From Albugo candida (Eukaryota; Oomycota; Peronosporomycetes; Albuginales; Albuginaceae), in NCBI GenBank assembly GCA_905220665.1, contig CAJNAR010000175.1, positions 62,001 to 126,000 on the forward strand: a DNA stretch of 64,000 nt, written 5' to 3'. Under the pieces are notes generated by a model, which worked only from the letters and a program-made list of their open reading frames with translations, was not told the DNA's origin and ran no database searches. Position 1 is the stretch's first letter. Each line of letters starts with the position of its first letter. Below, one piece after another: positions 23,052 to 34,052 of this stretch. The position numbers and the translations under genes are program-made.

Positions 23052-26000
23052 ATGAGCGATAATTTCTTACGGTTTGTACGCCAACGACATTCGAGTCGTA
23101 CAGTCGAACGCAGCTCTAAAATCAACCACTATGCAATCGAAGAGTTGCCCACCTATCCATCCCTCAATATTTTCCACAGTATTGCTCATCCAAGTGTGCA
23201 TACGTTGCAACAACTTGCAGCATTACAAGCAGAAAATAAGGAAATATCTAACGAGTCTTTTAACGATAAATTTGCGCGAGAAATTCGCAATTACATCCAT
23301 AAAAACGGTTTAAATTATTATTCTGTCTCTGAAATAGCGAATACAATCATTCAGGTGATCCAGGAAGCAACGGGAAACGAGCAACAAGTGCTGGAACGTC
23401 TGGAAGAAGAGCTATTCAACACATTGGGAGATCACGGTATTGAGCTCATCAGTTTCTGCCTCCAATCGCACACGCAGATCGGATCGCTTGGGCCTGGCGA
23501 ATGGAGCGATCCTGCGGCCACAAATGAGACTGCAAACACATCCAACACCTCGCTTTTGGTCCAGCAATTCGGGGTGTTACAAGACGGGTACGAAACTTCT
23601 GGACCGGCTGGCCTGCTGCATGGAAATAGAAGCGTGTTGCCTGAAAACACACAACGAATACGAACGAAATACTATGAGCGTGTGTACATTCCTGCGAAAA
23701 AGCTCTTACGTACGGACGAAAACGTGTGCATTTCTATCGCACAATTGGACCCTTTTGCACAAACAGCTTTTAAGGGAATGAAGCAATTAAATCGACTTCA
23801 GTCAAAACTATTTGAAGCAGCGTATACCACGAATCAGAATCTCCTGGTTTGTGCGCCAACTGGAGCCGGGAAGACAAATGTCGCGATGCTAACGATATTA
23901 CACGAGGTCAAGAGTCAGCTTTGCAAAGCACAATGCAGTTTGAAGGAGCCTCTTCCATCTCGCTGGCGGATGAAAATCGTGTATGTCGCTCCGATGAAAG
24001 CTTTGGCTCAAGAAGTTGTTCGAAAATTCGCTCAACGTTTAAAGGAGCTGCACCTCGCGGTTGCGGAATTGACAGGCGATATGCAGCTGACACGACAACA
24101 ATTGGAACAAACGCATGTGATTGTCACCACGCCGGAAAAATGGGATGTCATCACACGGAAATCAAGCACGCAGCAATCACTTCTTCGCGAAGTAAAGCTT
24201 CTCATCATCGACGAAGTCCATTTACTGGCGGATCAGCGTGGTCCTGTCATTGAGACAATTGTAGCAAGAACGTTGAGACGCGTGGAAACGACACAGAATA
24301 TGATTCGGATTGTGGGTTTATCGGCAACGCTACCGAATTACGTCGATGTCGGTCATTTCTTACGTGTTCACATTCCATCATCCGGGGCTAAACGTACGCT
24401 CCAAAACCGATCGTATTACGAGAATGCGGCTACGAACGGCGGCAAAGGCGGCTTATTTTTCTTTGACGCATCCTATCGTCCAGTTCCTCTCGATCAAACA
24501 TTTATTGGTATCAATACTTCCCCACAAAGCCTCAAAAGCGCTGTTGAAAGCACGAAAGAGACCAACGATACAGAAGAAAACAAGAAATCAAAAGAATCGC
24601 CTCATGCAACGCTCAGTCGCCATCGTCAGGTCCAATTTGTGATGAATAAGCTTGCGTTTCTGCACTGTTTGACGCAAGTTCGCCGAAATGAACAAGTGAT
24701 GATTTTCGTGCATTCTCGGAAAGAAACAGCCAACACCGTTCGAGCGATTATGGAGATGGCTGCATCATACGTCTCGGAAGATCATCAAGACCCTCATTTT
24801 TCGTGTGGAGCCGATGGGAATTGTATGGATGCGTTCTTACCGCATTTTGCAGATGAAAGTCTCCCGTTTGAGTTCACCGAACGTTTGAATAAAAGTCGAA
24901 ACAAAGAGCTCAAAGAGTTTGCACCTTTGGGATTCGGTATCCATCATGCGGGAATGCTGCGTGCGGATCGAAATCTATGCGAAGAAATGTTCGAAAGAGG
25001 ATGGATCCGCGTGCTTTGCTGCACAGCGACACTGGCGTGGGGTGTGAATCTTCCTGCACACTCCGTATTGATCAAAGGAACGCAAGTGTACAACGCGGAA
25101 CGTGGAGGACTGACACAATTGGGCATGCTGGACGTCCTTCAAATATTTGGACGAGCTGGACGGCCGCAATATGACACACACGGCGACGCGGTAGTGATCA
25201 CGACAATGGATCAATTGCCTCATTACCTGCGACTTCTTTCACACGGCATTCCGATCGAATCCGCACTGGTCAAGTCTCTATCGGATCATTTGAATGCCGA
25301 GATCGTTTCCGGGACAATTAGTAATCTCCAGGAAGCGTGTGAATGGCTCAGTTATACGTATTTGTTTGTCCGATTACGAAAGAATCCATTAGCGTATGGT
25401 ATGACGCTGGAAAGTGTACAGAAAGATCCAAGTCTTTCGGAGAAACGTCAGCAAATACTGCTACAAGCTGCTGAGAAATTGGAAAAGTGTCGGATGATAA
25501 AGATTCTGAAGCGGTCAAAGGAAGCGGATGCACGTTTGAACGGCCAAATGGACGCACGGAACATTCACTTTGCCATCACGGCGTTAGGTCGTGTGGCATC
25601 GCATTTTTACATTTGCAACGAATCGATTGCGACATTCAATGAGCTTTTTGAGAGTCATATGATTACAGAAGAACGAACGATTGATCAACAGCGATTACAG
25701 CAAGTCGAGGAAGCGAATGAAGACGACGAGTATGGGCTTTCATGGGAGAAAGGAATGCTTATATTCTGCAGCAGTAAAGAATTCGAGCAGTTGAAAACAC
25801 GGGAAGAGGAAGTATTGGAACTTGAGCGTTTGGAGAAGCAATTTTGTCGCTTCCCTGTGGCTGGAAGTGGCGGTCTTGTCAATTACGTCGGGAAGACAGT
25901 GGTCTTATTGCAAGCTTTGCTGGGTCGAGCTCGTATCACGAGTTTCACGCTTGTTTCCGACACGAATTATGTCGCACAGAATGGAGCTCGTGTTTGTCGC

Positions 26001-29000
26001 GGTCTCTTTGAGCTTTGTCTCAAGCAGCACAATGCGGGAAGAGCATTCACATTTCTCCAATTGGCAAAATCAATCGATCAGCGCTGTTGGATGGATCAGA
26101 AGCCATTGATTGCACAGTTTGCTACCGTTCCAAGCGATATCATCGCATCCGTTGGAATGGCACTTGTAAATTCGGACGAATACACTGTGCTGTCAATGCC
26201 ACAAAGCGCTCCAAATTGTGTGAAAATGCTTTCCACGCGATGCAAACGATTCCTTTCGTCTTTGCCATTCGTACACGTCGATTTCGATCATGTTTTATTG
26301 CAACCGATCAGTGCTCAGCTTTTGAAAATGACAATACCGCTTGTGCCTCTTTTCGACATTTGGAATGAGAAATTGTACAGCGGGCAAACGCTGCGATATT
26401 GGATGTGGATTGAGGATGCGACATCAGGGTTTATCTATCATTCGGAGGCTGTGATCATCCATCAACAGAGGTTCCAGCGTTGGCAACAACTCGAGACGCT
26501 CGAGCCGTTGGTCGAATTCCAAGTGCATTTGCCCATTTTTCTCAAACACAATGAAGATGCCGCTTACTACACGATCAGAGTTGTATCGGATCATTACGTG
26601 GGCATCGATACATTCTGCGAAATCGCGTATACGCCGTCACAATCTGTAAAAGCCCAAACGACATTGACACCGATTTTGGAGCTTCATCCATTGCCAATTG
26701 CTTCCGTTTTGGCGTTTGGAGGTACAGAGCATGTACTTGGAGAGCACAATCCCTTCCCAAGCACTCTCAATTCGATTCAGAGTCAGGTGTTTCATTCATT
26801 GTATCATCAGAATGACGATATGCTTTTGTGTGCTCCCAATGGAAGTGGGAAGACACTCTGCGCGGAATTTGCAATGGTTCGCGTTTGGAATCGATTGCAA
26901 ATGGGAACGAGGAAATGGATCCTATACATTACTCCAATGCAGGAAATGGCATTGGCGGCAGCGAATCGTTGGAAAAAAGTGTTTGAGAGCGAAAATGGAG
27001 TGAGAACAAGAATTTGGTGCTTTGATGTGTGCGATCGAAAGACCGCGTCATGTTGCACGGTGTCGGAATTCGAGTACGCGATCAGAGAACCTCACGAATT
27101 GGGGATCATTGTGACGACTGCAGCGAGACTTGATGGGCTCTTACGAAGGTCCTGCATGGAGCAGATCGTTCCAGACTTGGCGCTACTGATTGTGGACGAT
27201 CTTCACTTTGTCACAGATCCCGACGTCGGACCTCTGTACGAAATCGTGCTAAGTCGTTTAGCTCGCGTACAACACGGGAGATCAAGCGATGCGACTCGAT
27301 GGCTTGTGCTTTCGTCGCCTTTGGTGAACGGAAAGGAAGCTGCAATGTGGCTGGGAATTGTGCAGAAGAGCGCCAAAGTGTACAACTTTGGACCAACCGC
27401 TCGACCAACTGCGATCCAATTACACATTCAAAGCTTCCCGGAACACCAGCACGTCGGTCGAATGTCAGCAATGAATAAGCCGATTTACATGGCGATAAAA
27501 GCGTACACGTCGGAATCGATACATCAAGTGCTGATTTTTGTCCCTTCCAAAGCTCAAACGAAGCAAACGGCATTGGATTTGATTGCTCAGTGTATTTCTG
27601 ACCCGGACGCGAATTCAACGACATCTCATCAAGGCTTTTTGAATGGGACGGAAGAGACCCTGAGATCGATAATCGCATCGATGGGGAAGAGCTCAAGTCG
27701 GCGACGTATGGACGACACCTTACAACACACTCTCGCCTTTGGTATCGGACTGTACCATGACGGCTTACGCAAAGAAGATCGAAATCTCGTGTTGGAGCTT
27801 TATACGACCAATATGCTTCGTGTGATCATACTAACTAGCGAGATGGTTTGGCGATGGAGACAAGATGCCGATCGTTTCCAAGCTCGAAATCCTTACGGGA
27901 ATGCCTGCGAACGTCTCGTCATTTTGAAAGGGACGGAAGAATTCGATCCACAAACAGGTCGATATCGCCCATACTCTTGGTGTAAAATGCTCAAGCTTGT
28001 CGGTGTTGCAAAGACGTATTCCGACTCGACTGCTGTTTGCATTCTGACGGAGGAAAGTCGGAAGAATATGATGCAACGATTGCTTCAGGAACCAATGATT
28101 TTGGAGTCGACTCTATTCAGCAAAACCAACGTGCAGAATAGTACGTGGGAGAACAGTATGTTCCTGGCCGTTGGTACTGCAACTCACACGCTCGAAAATG
28201 CGGCAAAAACGCTTCTGGCAAGCACATTTTTCTACCAGCGTTTATATCAGAATCCAGCGTACTATGGAATCCAAGGAAAGGATGCGACAAAGGAATGCAA
28301 GCAGTTGTGCACAGAGATTCTGATGAACGCTGTACGACGACTTGCAGCATCAAGATGTCTTCATGTCGATATTCCTGCTGGAAAATCAATTCGTCTGGAT
28401 CTGACACGATACGGTATTGTTGCTGCTCGTCACGGGCTCGATCATCATGTGGTCCTGCGTATCGTTTCGCATGTCGAAAAGCACCGACAGATGCAAAGTG
28501 TTGGCGATAAGAGTGGCAATGTGCTTGAGAGTGTGCTTGTGGCATTTTGTGCTACTTCGCTGATACAATTGCGAAGAATTCTTCCTGTACGACATTTCGA
28601 GTTACAAATGAATCCGCTGGCGGAAATTGGAAGCAATGTCCGATTTCCAATGGAAAAACTCGATCATAAAGCTTCAAAGGAGATCCGAAAAGATCCGCAT
28701 GTCAGTAAGGCGTATACTCTGATTCAAATGCACATTGAACGGTCCACTTTGCCAGGTGCCGACTACAACAAAGACGCTCAACTGTGCGTTGTGTACTTTT
28801 CGCAATGGATGGATACGTGGATTGAGATTTGTGTGGAATGCGATGCATTGGCTTTGGCGCGTGGCGGAATCCTTTTACGCCAATGTCTCACACAGAGAAA
28901 ATGGACGGATTTGGAGTTTGCGGATGGAATGGGTCTCAGTCACGTGAGAGGAATGACATCTGCCGTTGCTGAAAGGTGTCGTACAGAATTGGGTGTTTGC

Positions 29001-29438
29001 AATTGGAAACAGCTTTCGGATGCACAAAGAAACGGTACACTTTGTCGACTTTTGAAAGACTTTGAGGGCGCAACGAGTGTCATTGACGCAGTGGAAGCGC
29101 TCCCCGTCGTTGGAATTGCAATGGATGCGATAAATGACAGTGTTTTGGAGGCAACAATCACATTTTCGAACATCGTATTGTGGCGGAAATGGTATGGAAT
29201 TCGGTGCAGTTTTTTCATTTTCTTAACGCTGCGAATTGGCACTGAAAATGAGTCCAAAGAACGAATTATGCGATTTGCACACGTTCACGTGCAAACAGAC
29301 CCTTCGATTGTGCATATTCGATGCAGCGTACCAGCGGAATGCACGACAAATAGCCTGTGGAAGATATCGATCGAAAATGAACAGCTTTTTCGACTTGAAT
29401 GGACAGAAGAATGCACGAATATGATTTGTCGAAATTAA
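23052..29438 (+). CDS. ASCC3: ASCC3/Slh1-type Ski2-like RNA/DNA helicase
   Basis: A single exon encodes 2128 residues, close to the roughly 2200 of human ASCC3. The first helicase cassette is intact: APTGAGKT near residue 268, TTPEKWDVITRKS, IIDEVHLL near 385, LSATLPNY, the IHHAGMLRADRN segment and QIFGRAGRPQ near 696, followed by a Sec63-like region at about 860-1180. The second cassette keeps a Walker A (APNGSGKT near 1262) but has DDLH instead of DExH near 1381, SSP instead of SAT, and no motif VI arginines. It is probably a non-catalytic scaffold, as in Brr2/Slh1 relatives. A second Sec63-like region closes the protein. The KWDVITRKS and WGVNLPAHSVLIKGTQVY blocks favour ASCC3/Slh1 over Brr2. 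The expected role is ribosome-collision quality control and alkylation repair. Confidence 0.9.
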   Translation: MSDNFLRFVRQRHSSRTVERSSKINHYAIEELPTYPSLNIFHSIAHPSVHTLQQLAALQAENKEISNESFNDKFAREIRNYIHKNGLNYYSVSEIANTIIQVIQEATGNEQQVLERLEEELFNTLGDHGIELISFCLQSHTQIGSLGPGEWSDPAATNETANTSNTSLLVQQFGVLQDGYETSGPAGLLHGNRSVLPENTQRIRTKYYERVYIPAKKLLRTDENVCISIAQLDPFAQTAFKGMKQLNRLQSKLFEAAYTTNQNLLVCAPTGAGKTNVAMLTILHEVKSQLCKAQCSLKEPLPSRWRMKIVYVAPMKALAQEVVRKFAQRLKELHLAVAELTGDMQLTRQQLEQTHVIVTTPEKWDVITRKSSTQQSLLREVKLLIIDEVHLLADQRGPVIETIVARTLRRVETTQNMIRIVGLSATLPNYVDVGHFLRVHIPSSGAKRTLQNRSYYENAATNGGKGGLFFFDASYRPVPLDQTFIGINTSPQSLKSAVESTKETNDTEENKKSKESPHATLSRHRQVQFVMNKLAFLHCLTQVRRNEQVMIFVHSRKETANTVRAIMEMAASYVSEDHQDPHFSCGADGNCMDAFLPHFADESLPFEFTERLNKSRNKELKEFAPLGFGIHHAGMLRADRNLCEEMFERGWIRVLCCTATLAWGVNLPAHSVLIKGTQVYNAERGGLTQLGMLDVLQIFGRAGRPQYDTHGDAVVITTMDQLPHYLRLLSHGIPIESALVKSLSDHLNAEIVSGTISNLQEACEWLSYTYLFVRLRKNPLAYGMTLESVQKDPSLSEKRQQILLQAAEKLEKCRMIKILKRSKEADARLNGQMDARNIHFAITALGRVASHFYICNESIATFNELFESHMITEERTIDQQRLQQVEEANEDDEYGLSWEKGMLIFCSSKEFEQLKTREEEVLELERLEKQFCRFPVAGSGGLVNYVGKTVVLLQALLGRARITSFTLVSDTNYVAQNGARVCRGLFELCLKQHNAGRAFTFLQLAKSIDQRCWMDQKPLIAQFATVPSDIIASVGMALVNSDEYTVLSMPQSAPNCVKMLSTRCKRFLSSLPFVHVDFDHVLLQPISAQLLKMTIPLVPLFDIWNEKLYSGQTLRYWMWIEDATSGFIYHSEAVIIHQQRFQRWQQLETLEPLVEFQVHLPIFLKHNEDAAYYTIRVVSDHYVGIDTFCEIAYTPSQSVKAQTTLTPILELHPLPIASVLAFGGTEHVLGEHNPFPSTLNSIQSQVFHSLYHQNDDMLLCAPNGSGKTLCAEFAMVRVWNRLQMGTRKWILYITPMQEMALAAANRWKKVFESENGVRTRIWCFDVCDRKTASCCTVSEFEYAIREPHELGIIVTTAARLDGLLRRSCMEQIVPDLALLIVDDLHFVTDPDVGPLYEIVLSRLARVQHGRSSDATRWLVLSSPLVNGKEAAMWLGIVQKSAKVYNFGPTARPTAIQLHIQSFPEHQHVGRMSAMNKPIYMAIKAYTSESIHQVLIFVPSKAQTKQTALDLIAQCISDPDANSTTSHQGFLNGTEETLRSIIASMGKSSSRRRMDDTLQHTLAFGIGLYHDGLRKEDRNLVLELYTTNMLRVIILTSEMVWRWRQDADRFQARNPYGNACERLVILKGTEEFDPQTGRYRPYSWCKMLKLVGVAKTYSDSTAVCILTEESRKNMMQRLLQEPMILESTLFSKTNVQNSTWENSMFLAVGTATHTLENAAKTLLASTFFYQRLYQNPAYYGIQGKDATKECKQLCTEILMNAVRRLAASRCLHVDIPAGKSIRLDLTRYGIVAARHGLDHHVVLRIVSHVEKHRQMQSVGDKSGNVLESVLVAFCATSLIQLRRILPVRHFELQMNPLAEIGSNVRFPMEKLDHKASKEIRKDPHVSKAYTLIQMHIERSTLPGADYNKDAQLCVVYFSQWMDTWIEICVECDALALARGGILLRQCLTQRKWTDLEFADGMGLSHVRGMTSAVAERCRTELGVCNWKQLSDAQRNGTLCRLLKDFEGATSVIDAVEALPVVGIAMDAINDSVLEATITFSNIVLWRKWYGIRCSFFIFLTLRIGTENESKERIMRFAHVHVQTDPSIVHIRCSVPAECTTNSLWKISIENEQLFRLEWTEECTNMICRN

Positions 29439-29516
29439 GGATTATTTATCTGATTGGTTGATTTTTGAATATAAACCAATCACATTCCTTTTAATTTGCG
29501 GCTTGGAACGAAAAAG

Positions 29517-30962
29517 ATGCTGAATCGAATCTTCCATTCTCCTTTGATCCATTCGGTGTCACGGAAACAGCAAATACAGCATGTCCGGCATCTGAATTTA
29601 CACGAGTATCAGTCTATGGAAATCATGAAAGAATATGGTATCCAAATCCCTGAAGGAGTTCCCGCGATGACGCCGGATGAAGCAGATAAAGCCTACATGA
29701 AAATCGTAGGAAACAAATGTAGAAGCTCGTTCATTGATTGAGATTGTTGAGACGATTTTCATCCATTCTGTATTGAAATCTGTAGCAAATGCAGACGTTG
29801 TAATCAAAGCGCAAGCTCTCACAGGTGGTCGAGGCTTAGGACACTTCAAAAATGGGTTCAAAGGAGGCGTTCATATGTGCACAAAGTAAGAAGAATCTCA
29901 TTCAATTCGTTTGTTTACTAAACTGATGAATTTGGTGAAAGACCCGAAGATGCGAAAACCTTTGCATCGAAAATGATTGGGCAAACATTAGTGACGAAAC
30001 AGACCGGAGACCGAGGAATTAAAGTCGCTAAAGTACTTCTAATGGAAAGAGTGTACATGCGTCGAGAGATGTATTTTTCCATTTTGATGGATCGAGCGTC
30101 ACAGGGACCAGTTATTGTGGCTTCTCCGGCGGGAGGGACATCGATCGAAGATGTCGCTGCAGCCACTCCCGAGTTGATTTTCAAGCAAGTCATTGACATT
30201 CAAACAGGACCAACAAGAGATCAGATCGATTTTCTCGTAGAGAAATTGGGATGTAATGACAAGTCAACGTCTAAAATGGCGGAAATGATACAAAACCTGT
30301 ACAACATGTTTATCGGAGTCGACGCCACGCTCGTGGAAATCAATCCGCTTGCTGAAACTCCCTCTGGCGATGTGTTGGCATGCGATGCTAAAATCAATTT
30401 CGACGACAACGCTGCTTTCCGTCATCCAGATATTTTTGCAAAACGTGATAAAACGCAAGAAGACCCTCGTGAGGTGGAAGCCAGTGCCTTTGATCTGAAT
30501 TATATCGGTTTGGATGGGAATATCGGGTGTCTCGTGAACGGGGCAGGCCTTGCGATGGCAACTATGGACATTATCTCCCTATTTGGTGGCTCACCTGCAA
30601 ATTTCCTTGACGTCGGTGGAGGGGCTACAGAAGCTCAGGTCAAAAAAGCGTTTGAGATCTTGAATCGTGATGATCAAGTGAAATCAATTCTGGTGAATAT
30701 TTTTGGTGGGATCATGCGTTGTGATGTGATTGCTGCAGGGATCATCGCCGCTGCGAAAGATTTGGATTTGGAAAAGCCGATTATCGTCCGTCTTCAAGGC
30801 ACCAATGTGGAGAAAGCGAGACAGCTGATCGCCGATTCCGGATTTAAAATGATTGTCGCAGACAACTTGGATGACGCGGCACAAAAAGCTGTGAAAATAG
30901 CGGGAATTGTATCCCAGGCACAAGAAGCTAATCTTCGTGTCACTCTTGAAAGCAAGAAATAA
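29517..30962 (+). CDS. SUCLA2: Succinyl-CoA ligase beta subunit, mitochondrial
   Basis: Three exons (29517-29718, 29786-29885, 29942-30962) with introns of 67 and 56 nt encode 440 residues. The first ATG gives a basic, Ser-rich presequence (MLNRIFHSPLIHSVSRKQQ) that suits mitochondrial import. Mature homology begins at LNLHEYQSMEIMKEYGI. The ATP-grasp part includes DVVIKAQALTGGRGLGHFK, GGVHMC and LVTKQTGDRG. The C-terminal CoA-ligase part includes DVGGGATEAQVKKAFEIL and ILVNIFGGIMRCDVIA. It catalyses the substrate-level phosphorylation step succinyl-CoA to succinate in the TCA cycle together with an alpha subunit not in the window. ADP versus GDP use cannot be settled here. It lies 78 bp after the helicase stop on the same strand. 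Confidence 0.93.
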
Positions 30963-31062
30963 CGCGATAAGTGCGCTTAAGAGTTGAATTCACCATTTAT
31001 ATGCGAGATTCTTGGCTATTCACTGCCTTTACACCTAAAGAGGCCAGATAATAATTGTGCAT

Positions 31063-31667
31063 TTACTTTGTCTCGCGTCCTCGACCCATAATGCTGACTA
31101 TCCATTCCATTCCATCTTGTAATCCTTCGCCTGTCTTTGCGGAACACGCTTGGATTTGCCATTGGCGATCACGAATCGTCGAAAGGTTAAGTGCGGTTGA
31201 TATTTCCGATGATGGAAGTGCATTGAGCAAATCTTGCTTGTTTGCAAATACCAAAATTGGCACCTTGGAGAGCTTTTCTTCGTCCATTAGCGTTGACAAT
31301 TCAAGTCCGGTTTCCTCTAGACGACGACGATCAGCACTGTCAATCACGTAGATCTACAATCACACCGTATAGAACACGATAAGAGTGATGGAGGCTCAAG
31401 ACTCACCAGCGCATCTGTTTGCTCGTAATAATTGCGCCAATACGGACGGATGGTTTTTTGGCCTCCAATATCCCACATATTAAGCTTGAAGCCATCCACC
31501 TGGAGGCTTTTGACGTTAAATCCTTGCGTCGGCATAATGTGACTTATATCTTCTTCCGATAGTTTCTTTAGAATGGTCGTTTTGCCACCATTATCGAGCC
31601 CGAGAACGAGGATCCGCGCCTCGCTATCGTCTTTTTTCAGCTTGCGTAGAAGGTTTAATAATCCCAT
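31063..31667 (-). CDS. ARL3: ARL3-type small GTPase
   Basis: Two exons (31667-31407 and 31353-31063) flank a 53-nt intron with GTGAGT donor and encode 183 residues, against 182 in human ARL3. It starts [10 protein letters not shown] and carries the P-loop GLDNGGKTT, switch [11 protein letters not shown], switch II WDIGGQ, the long stretch [32 protein letters not shown], the guanine motif NKQD and [13 protein letters not shown]. The matches throughout favour ARL3 over ARL2. The P-loop has Gly where Ala is usual (GLDNAGKT). ARL3 acts in ciliary and membrane delivery of lipidated cargo, which fits an organism with flagellated spores. It converges with the succinyl-CoA ligase gene, about 100 bp between stops. 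Confidence 0.92.
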
Positions 31668-31789
31668 TTCTTTATGGTCAAATTCTTTGACTTTTGTGTG
31701 CGGCCTTTTGGTTTCGCACTAATTCGATTGCGATGAAGCATGAAAAGTCGCGTCTGCTTGCGATGCCCTAATGTGATGTGTAAACACCA

Positions 31790-32596
31790 TTATAGGACAA
31801 ACATCGCATTCCCATTTGGCGTGACTGACACTAATCTCGAGAATCGCATTTGTACTGCTTCGCCGCACGCGTTAGACGCTTCACTCCAGCTACTGTCAAA
31901 CGAATGCTGCATATAGTTTGCGTGATCGAATGTTTCCATATAATGCTGAAGTGTATACTTCAAACGCCTGAGCAAGAGAGCGATCAGAATAAGAGCAATT
32001 AGTGAAGCAATTCCAATGAGCTCCAACACCAATAAGGAGACCCTACTGTCTGTGTTCTCCCGTCTCAATTCGATAGTCCTCTCGGTTTCGTATATACGTT
32101 CACTGGACAATGGATCTTTAGCTGTCGATTGAGGTTGCTCATTCAACACACGAAGCGATGTGCTTGAATGAGTGGGAAGAAATAGCGATAGTCGTTCTCC
32201 CGCATTCAATCGCTTCGCATGGAAAGCGGAAGAGCTTTTTCCAGATTCTGATTCTGACATTGATGAAAGCCGTACTCGTGATGTGCTTTTGGTGTGTGAA
32301 GAAAACCCGCTGTCATTGATGTCGTAGTTGTCGCCATTGTTATCTTCGAATGAATCTGACGAGGGAATATCGTCATCAAATCGAGCTTGGAGGTTACTTC
32401 CACGTGCCTTAATGTCAAATAGCGGAAAGAAGACACTTGGAAATAGCACGTTGACACTCACGTGCAGCAGTGATCCAGTCTGAGTCGATAGATCACTCCC
32501 ATGACGTCGGTGTATCACAAGTCTGCCTCTTCGAGGCCTTCCGTAATTACTCAATAGCAACACTCGAGCGAGAATCCAAAGAGCTTTTATGAGCAT
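31790..32596 (-). CDS. Single-pass membrane protein, unknown
   Basis: A single exon encodes 268 residues. The N-terminus (MLIKALWILARVLLLSNYG) is hydrophobic and could be a signal peptide or anchor. A basic stretch follows (GRPRRGRLVIHRRH), then a Ser/Asp/Asn-rich region of about 100 residues (SSDSFEDNNGDNYDIND). One strong membrane segment lies at about 187-211 (VLELIGIASLIALILIALLL), followed by RRLKYT and a cytosol-like tail of about 55 residues. The layout suggests a type I membrane protein with a disordered luminal part. I recognise no family. It lies 122 bp upstream of ARL3 on the same strand and is divergent from TAM41. Confidence 0.65.
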   Translation of the reverse strand: MLIKALWILARVLLLSNYGRPRRGRLVIHRRHGSDLSTQTGSLLHVSVNVLFPSVFFPLFDIKARGSNLQARFDDDIPSSDSFEDNNGDNYDINDSGFSSHTKSTSRVRLSSMSESESGKSSSAFHAKRLNAGERLSLFLPTHSSTSLRVLNEQPQSTAKDPLSSERIYETERTIELRRENTDSRVSLLVLELIGIASLIALILIALLLRRLKYTLQHYMETFDHANYMQHSFDSSWSEASNACGEAVQMRFSRLVSVTPNGNAMFVL

Positions 32597-32871
32597 TCCT
32601 TCAAAAGTGATAATGTGTGAGAATTCCCCATCCGCAGATGGGCTGCTTCACTTAGTCGGGTATCCACACACAGTGTCGTCAGAAGTGAAGCAACTCTGAC
32701 TGTACCCATAATAAGCTTTGAATATAAAACAGAACGCTTATAAGAAATGTATGTACTGCGATTTTTGCATTTACGAATCATTAAACATAACACACAAATC
32801 AGTTGCCTTTCAACTGAAAATGCGACCAAATCGCAATTCATGTGTGATTGGCGGATACTGCAATTGATCGA

Positions 32872-34052
32872 ATGATTGGATCAGATGACACCCAAGTGCG
32901 AAATCTGAAAGTAGCATTGGAGGAGACATTCCCTCCCGTAAAGCTATCCTTTGCGTATGGATCCGCCGTTTTCCAACAGCATACGTCAAATTCGAGCGGT
33001 GCAATTATGGATTTTATATTTGCAGTCGACGATCCCATCAAATGGCATGAGGAGAACCTGACACGAAATCGAGCTCACTATTCATTTTTCAAGTATTTTG
33101 GTGCTGAGGCAATCGTAAATTTACAAGTAAGAGTATGAGGAATTCCACGACAAATATTACAACTCGATACTTTGCTCGTGGAAACGTAGCACAACTACGG
33201 TGCTAAAGTGTATTACAACACATTGGTTTGTGTATTATGATCGCTAGTGGCCTCACCTCATTCACAGTGCGTGGCGTAGGTCGACTTGAAGGTCCGAGCT
33301 GGAAACAGAGTTATGAAGTACGGTGTCATCAGTTGTGACGATTTGTGCGATGATCTTCGAAATTGGACCTGTCTCTACCTGAGCGGCCGTCTACACAAAC
33401 CAGTGAGGATACTCCATAACAATGACGAGCAAATTGTTGTTGCAAGCCGCCAAAACTTGTCGCATGCTGTGCATTACGCGCTGCTCAATCTACCCGAGAA
33501 ATTCACCCGAGAAGAATTATTTGAGGTGCACTTGTGATTTAATATTTGCTGTGAAGGTCTGAGGCTTTTCTATTGTATAGAAAATCGCAAGTATATCGTA
33601 TGCTGGCGACTTTCGAATGACATTTGGGGAAAATCCCAAAAAGGTTCGCAATATTGTGGCTGGCAATTTTCAGGCTTTCTGTAGGCTGTATGAGAACACA
33701 ATTCAGGTGAGTCATATTGCGTAGGAGGAAAATGTCCATGCCTCACGCTTTTGCTGCGTAGCGGTGCAATTTCATGAAAAGCTCCATGCACGATCCAGCG
33801 GTCTTTGTAGCTGCCACTGGAGATAGCTCGCGACTAGAACTGATTCGTAGGATGCCATCCAACGTTAGAGAGAAGCTTGCACGCTACTCGAATGGTTCTG
33901 ATCAAGAGTGCTTACGAAAAGTAGTTCGAGATGTTGTGCGTCGAACGAGTCGATCACAGAGCATCAAAGGCATTTTCACTGCAGGTGGAATCAAATCAGT
34001 GCAATATGTACTCCAAAAGATCAATCGAGCGTACTTTAGCCGGTCAGGATGA
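32872..34052 (+). CDS. TAM41: Mitochondrial CDP-diacylglycerol synthase TAM41
   Basis: Five exons (32872-33126, 33190-33225, 33280-33525, 33581-33706, 33762-34052) with introns of 63, 54, 55 and 55 nt encode 317 residues. Every junction is in phase 0. Family blocks run in order: FPPVKLSFAYGSAVF with the nucleotidyltransferase GS, the metal-binding Asp region in MDFIFAVDDP, WHEENLTRNRAHYSFFKYFG, HNYGAKVYYNTL (a 36-nt exon of its own), KYGVIS, LYLSGRLHKPVRI, SYAGDFRMTFGENPKKVRNIV and SIKGIFTAGGIKS. TAM41 makes CDP-diacylglycerol from phosphatidic acid at the matrix side of the inner membrane for cardiolipin synthesis. The start is the first in-frame ATG. It gives a short N-terminus without an obvious presequence, and an upstream exon is possible. 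Confidence 0.9.
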
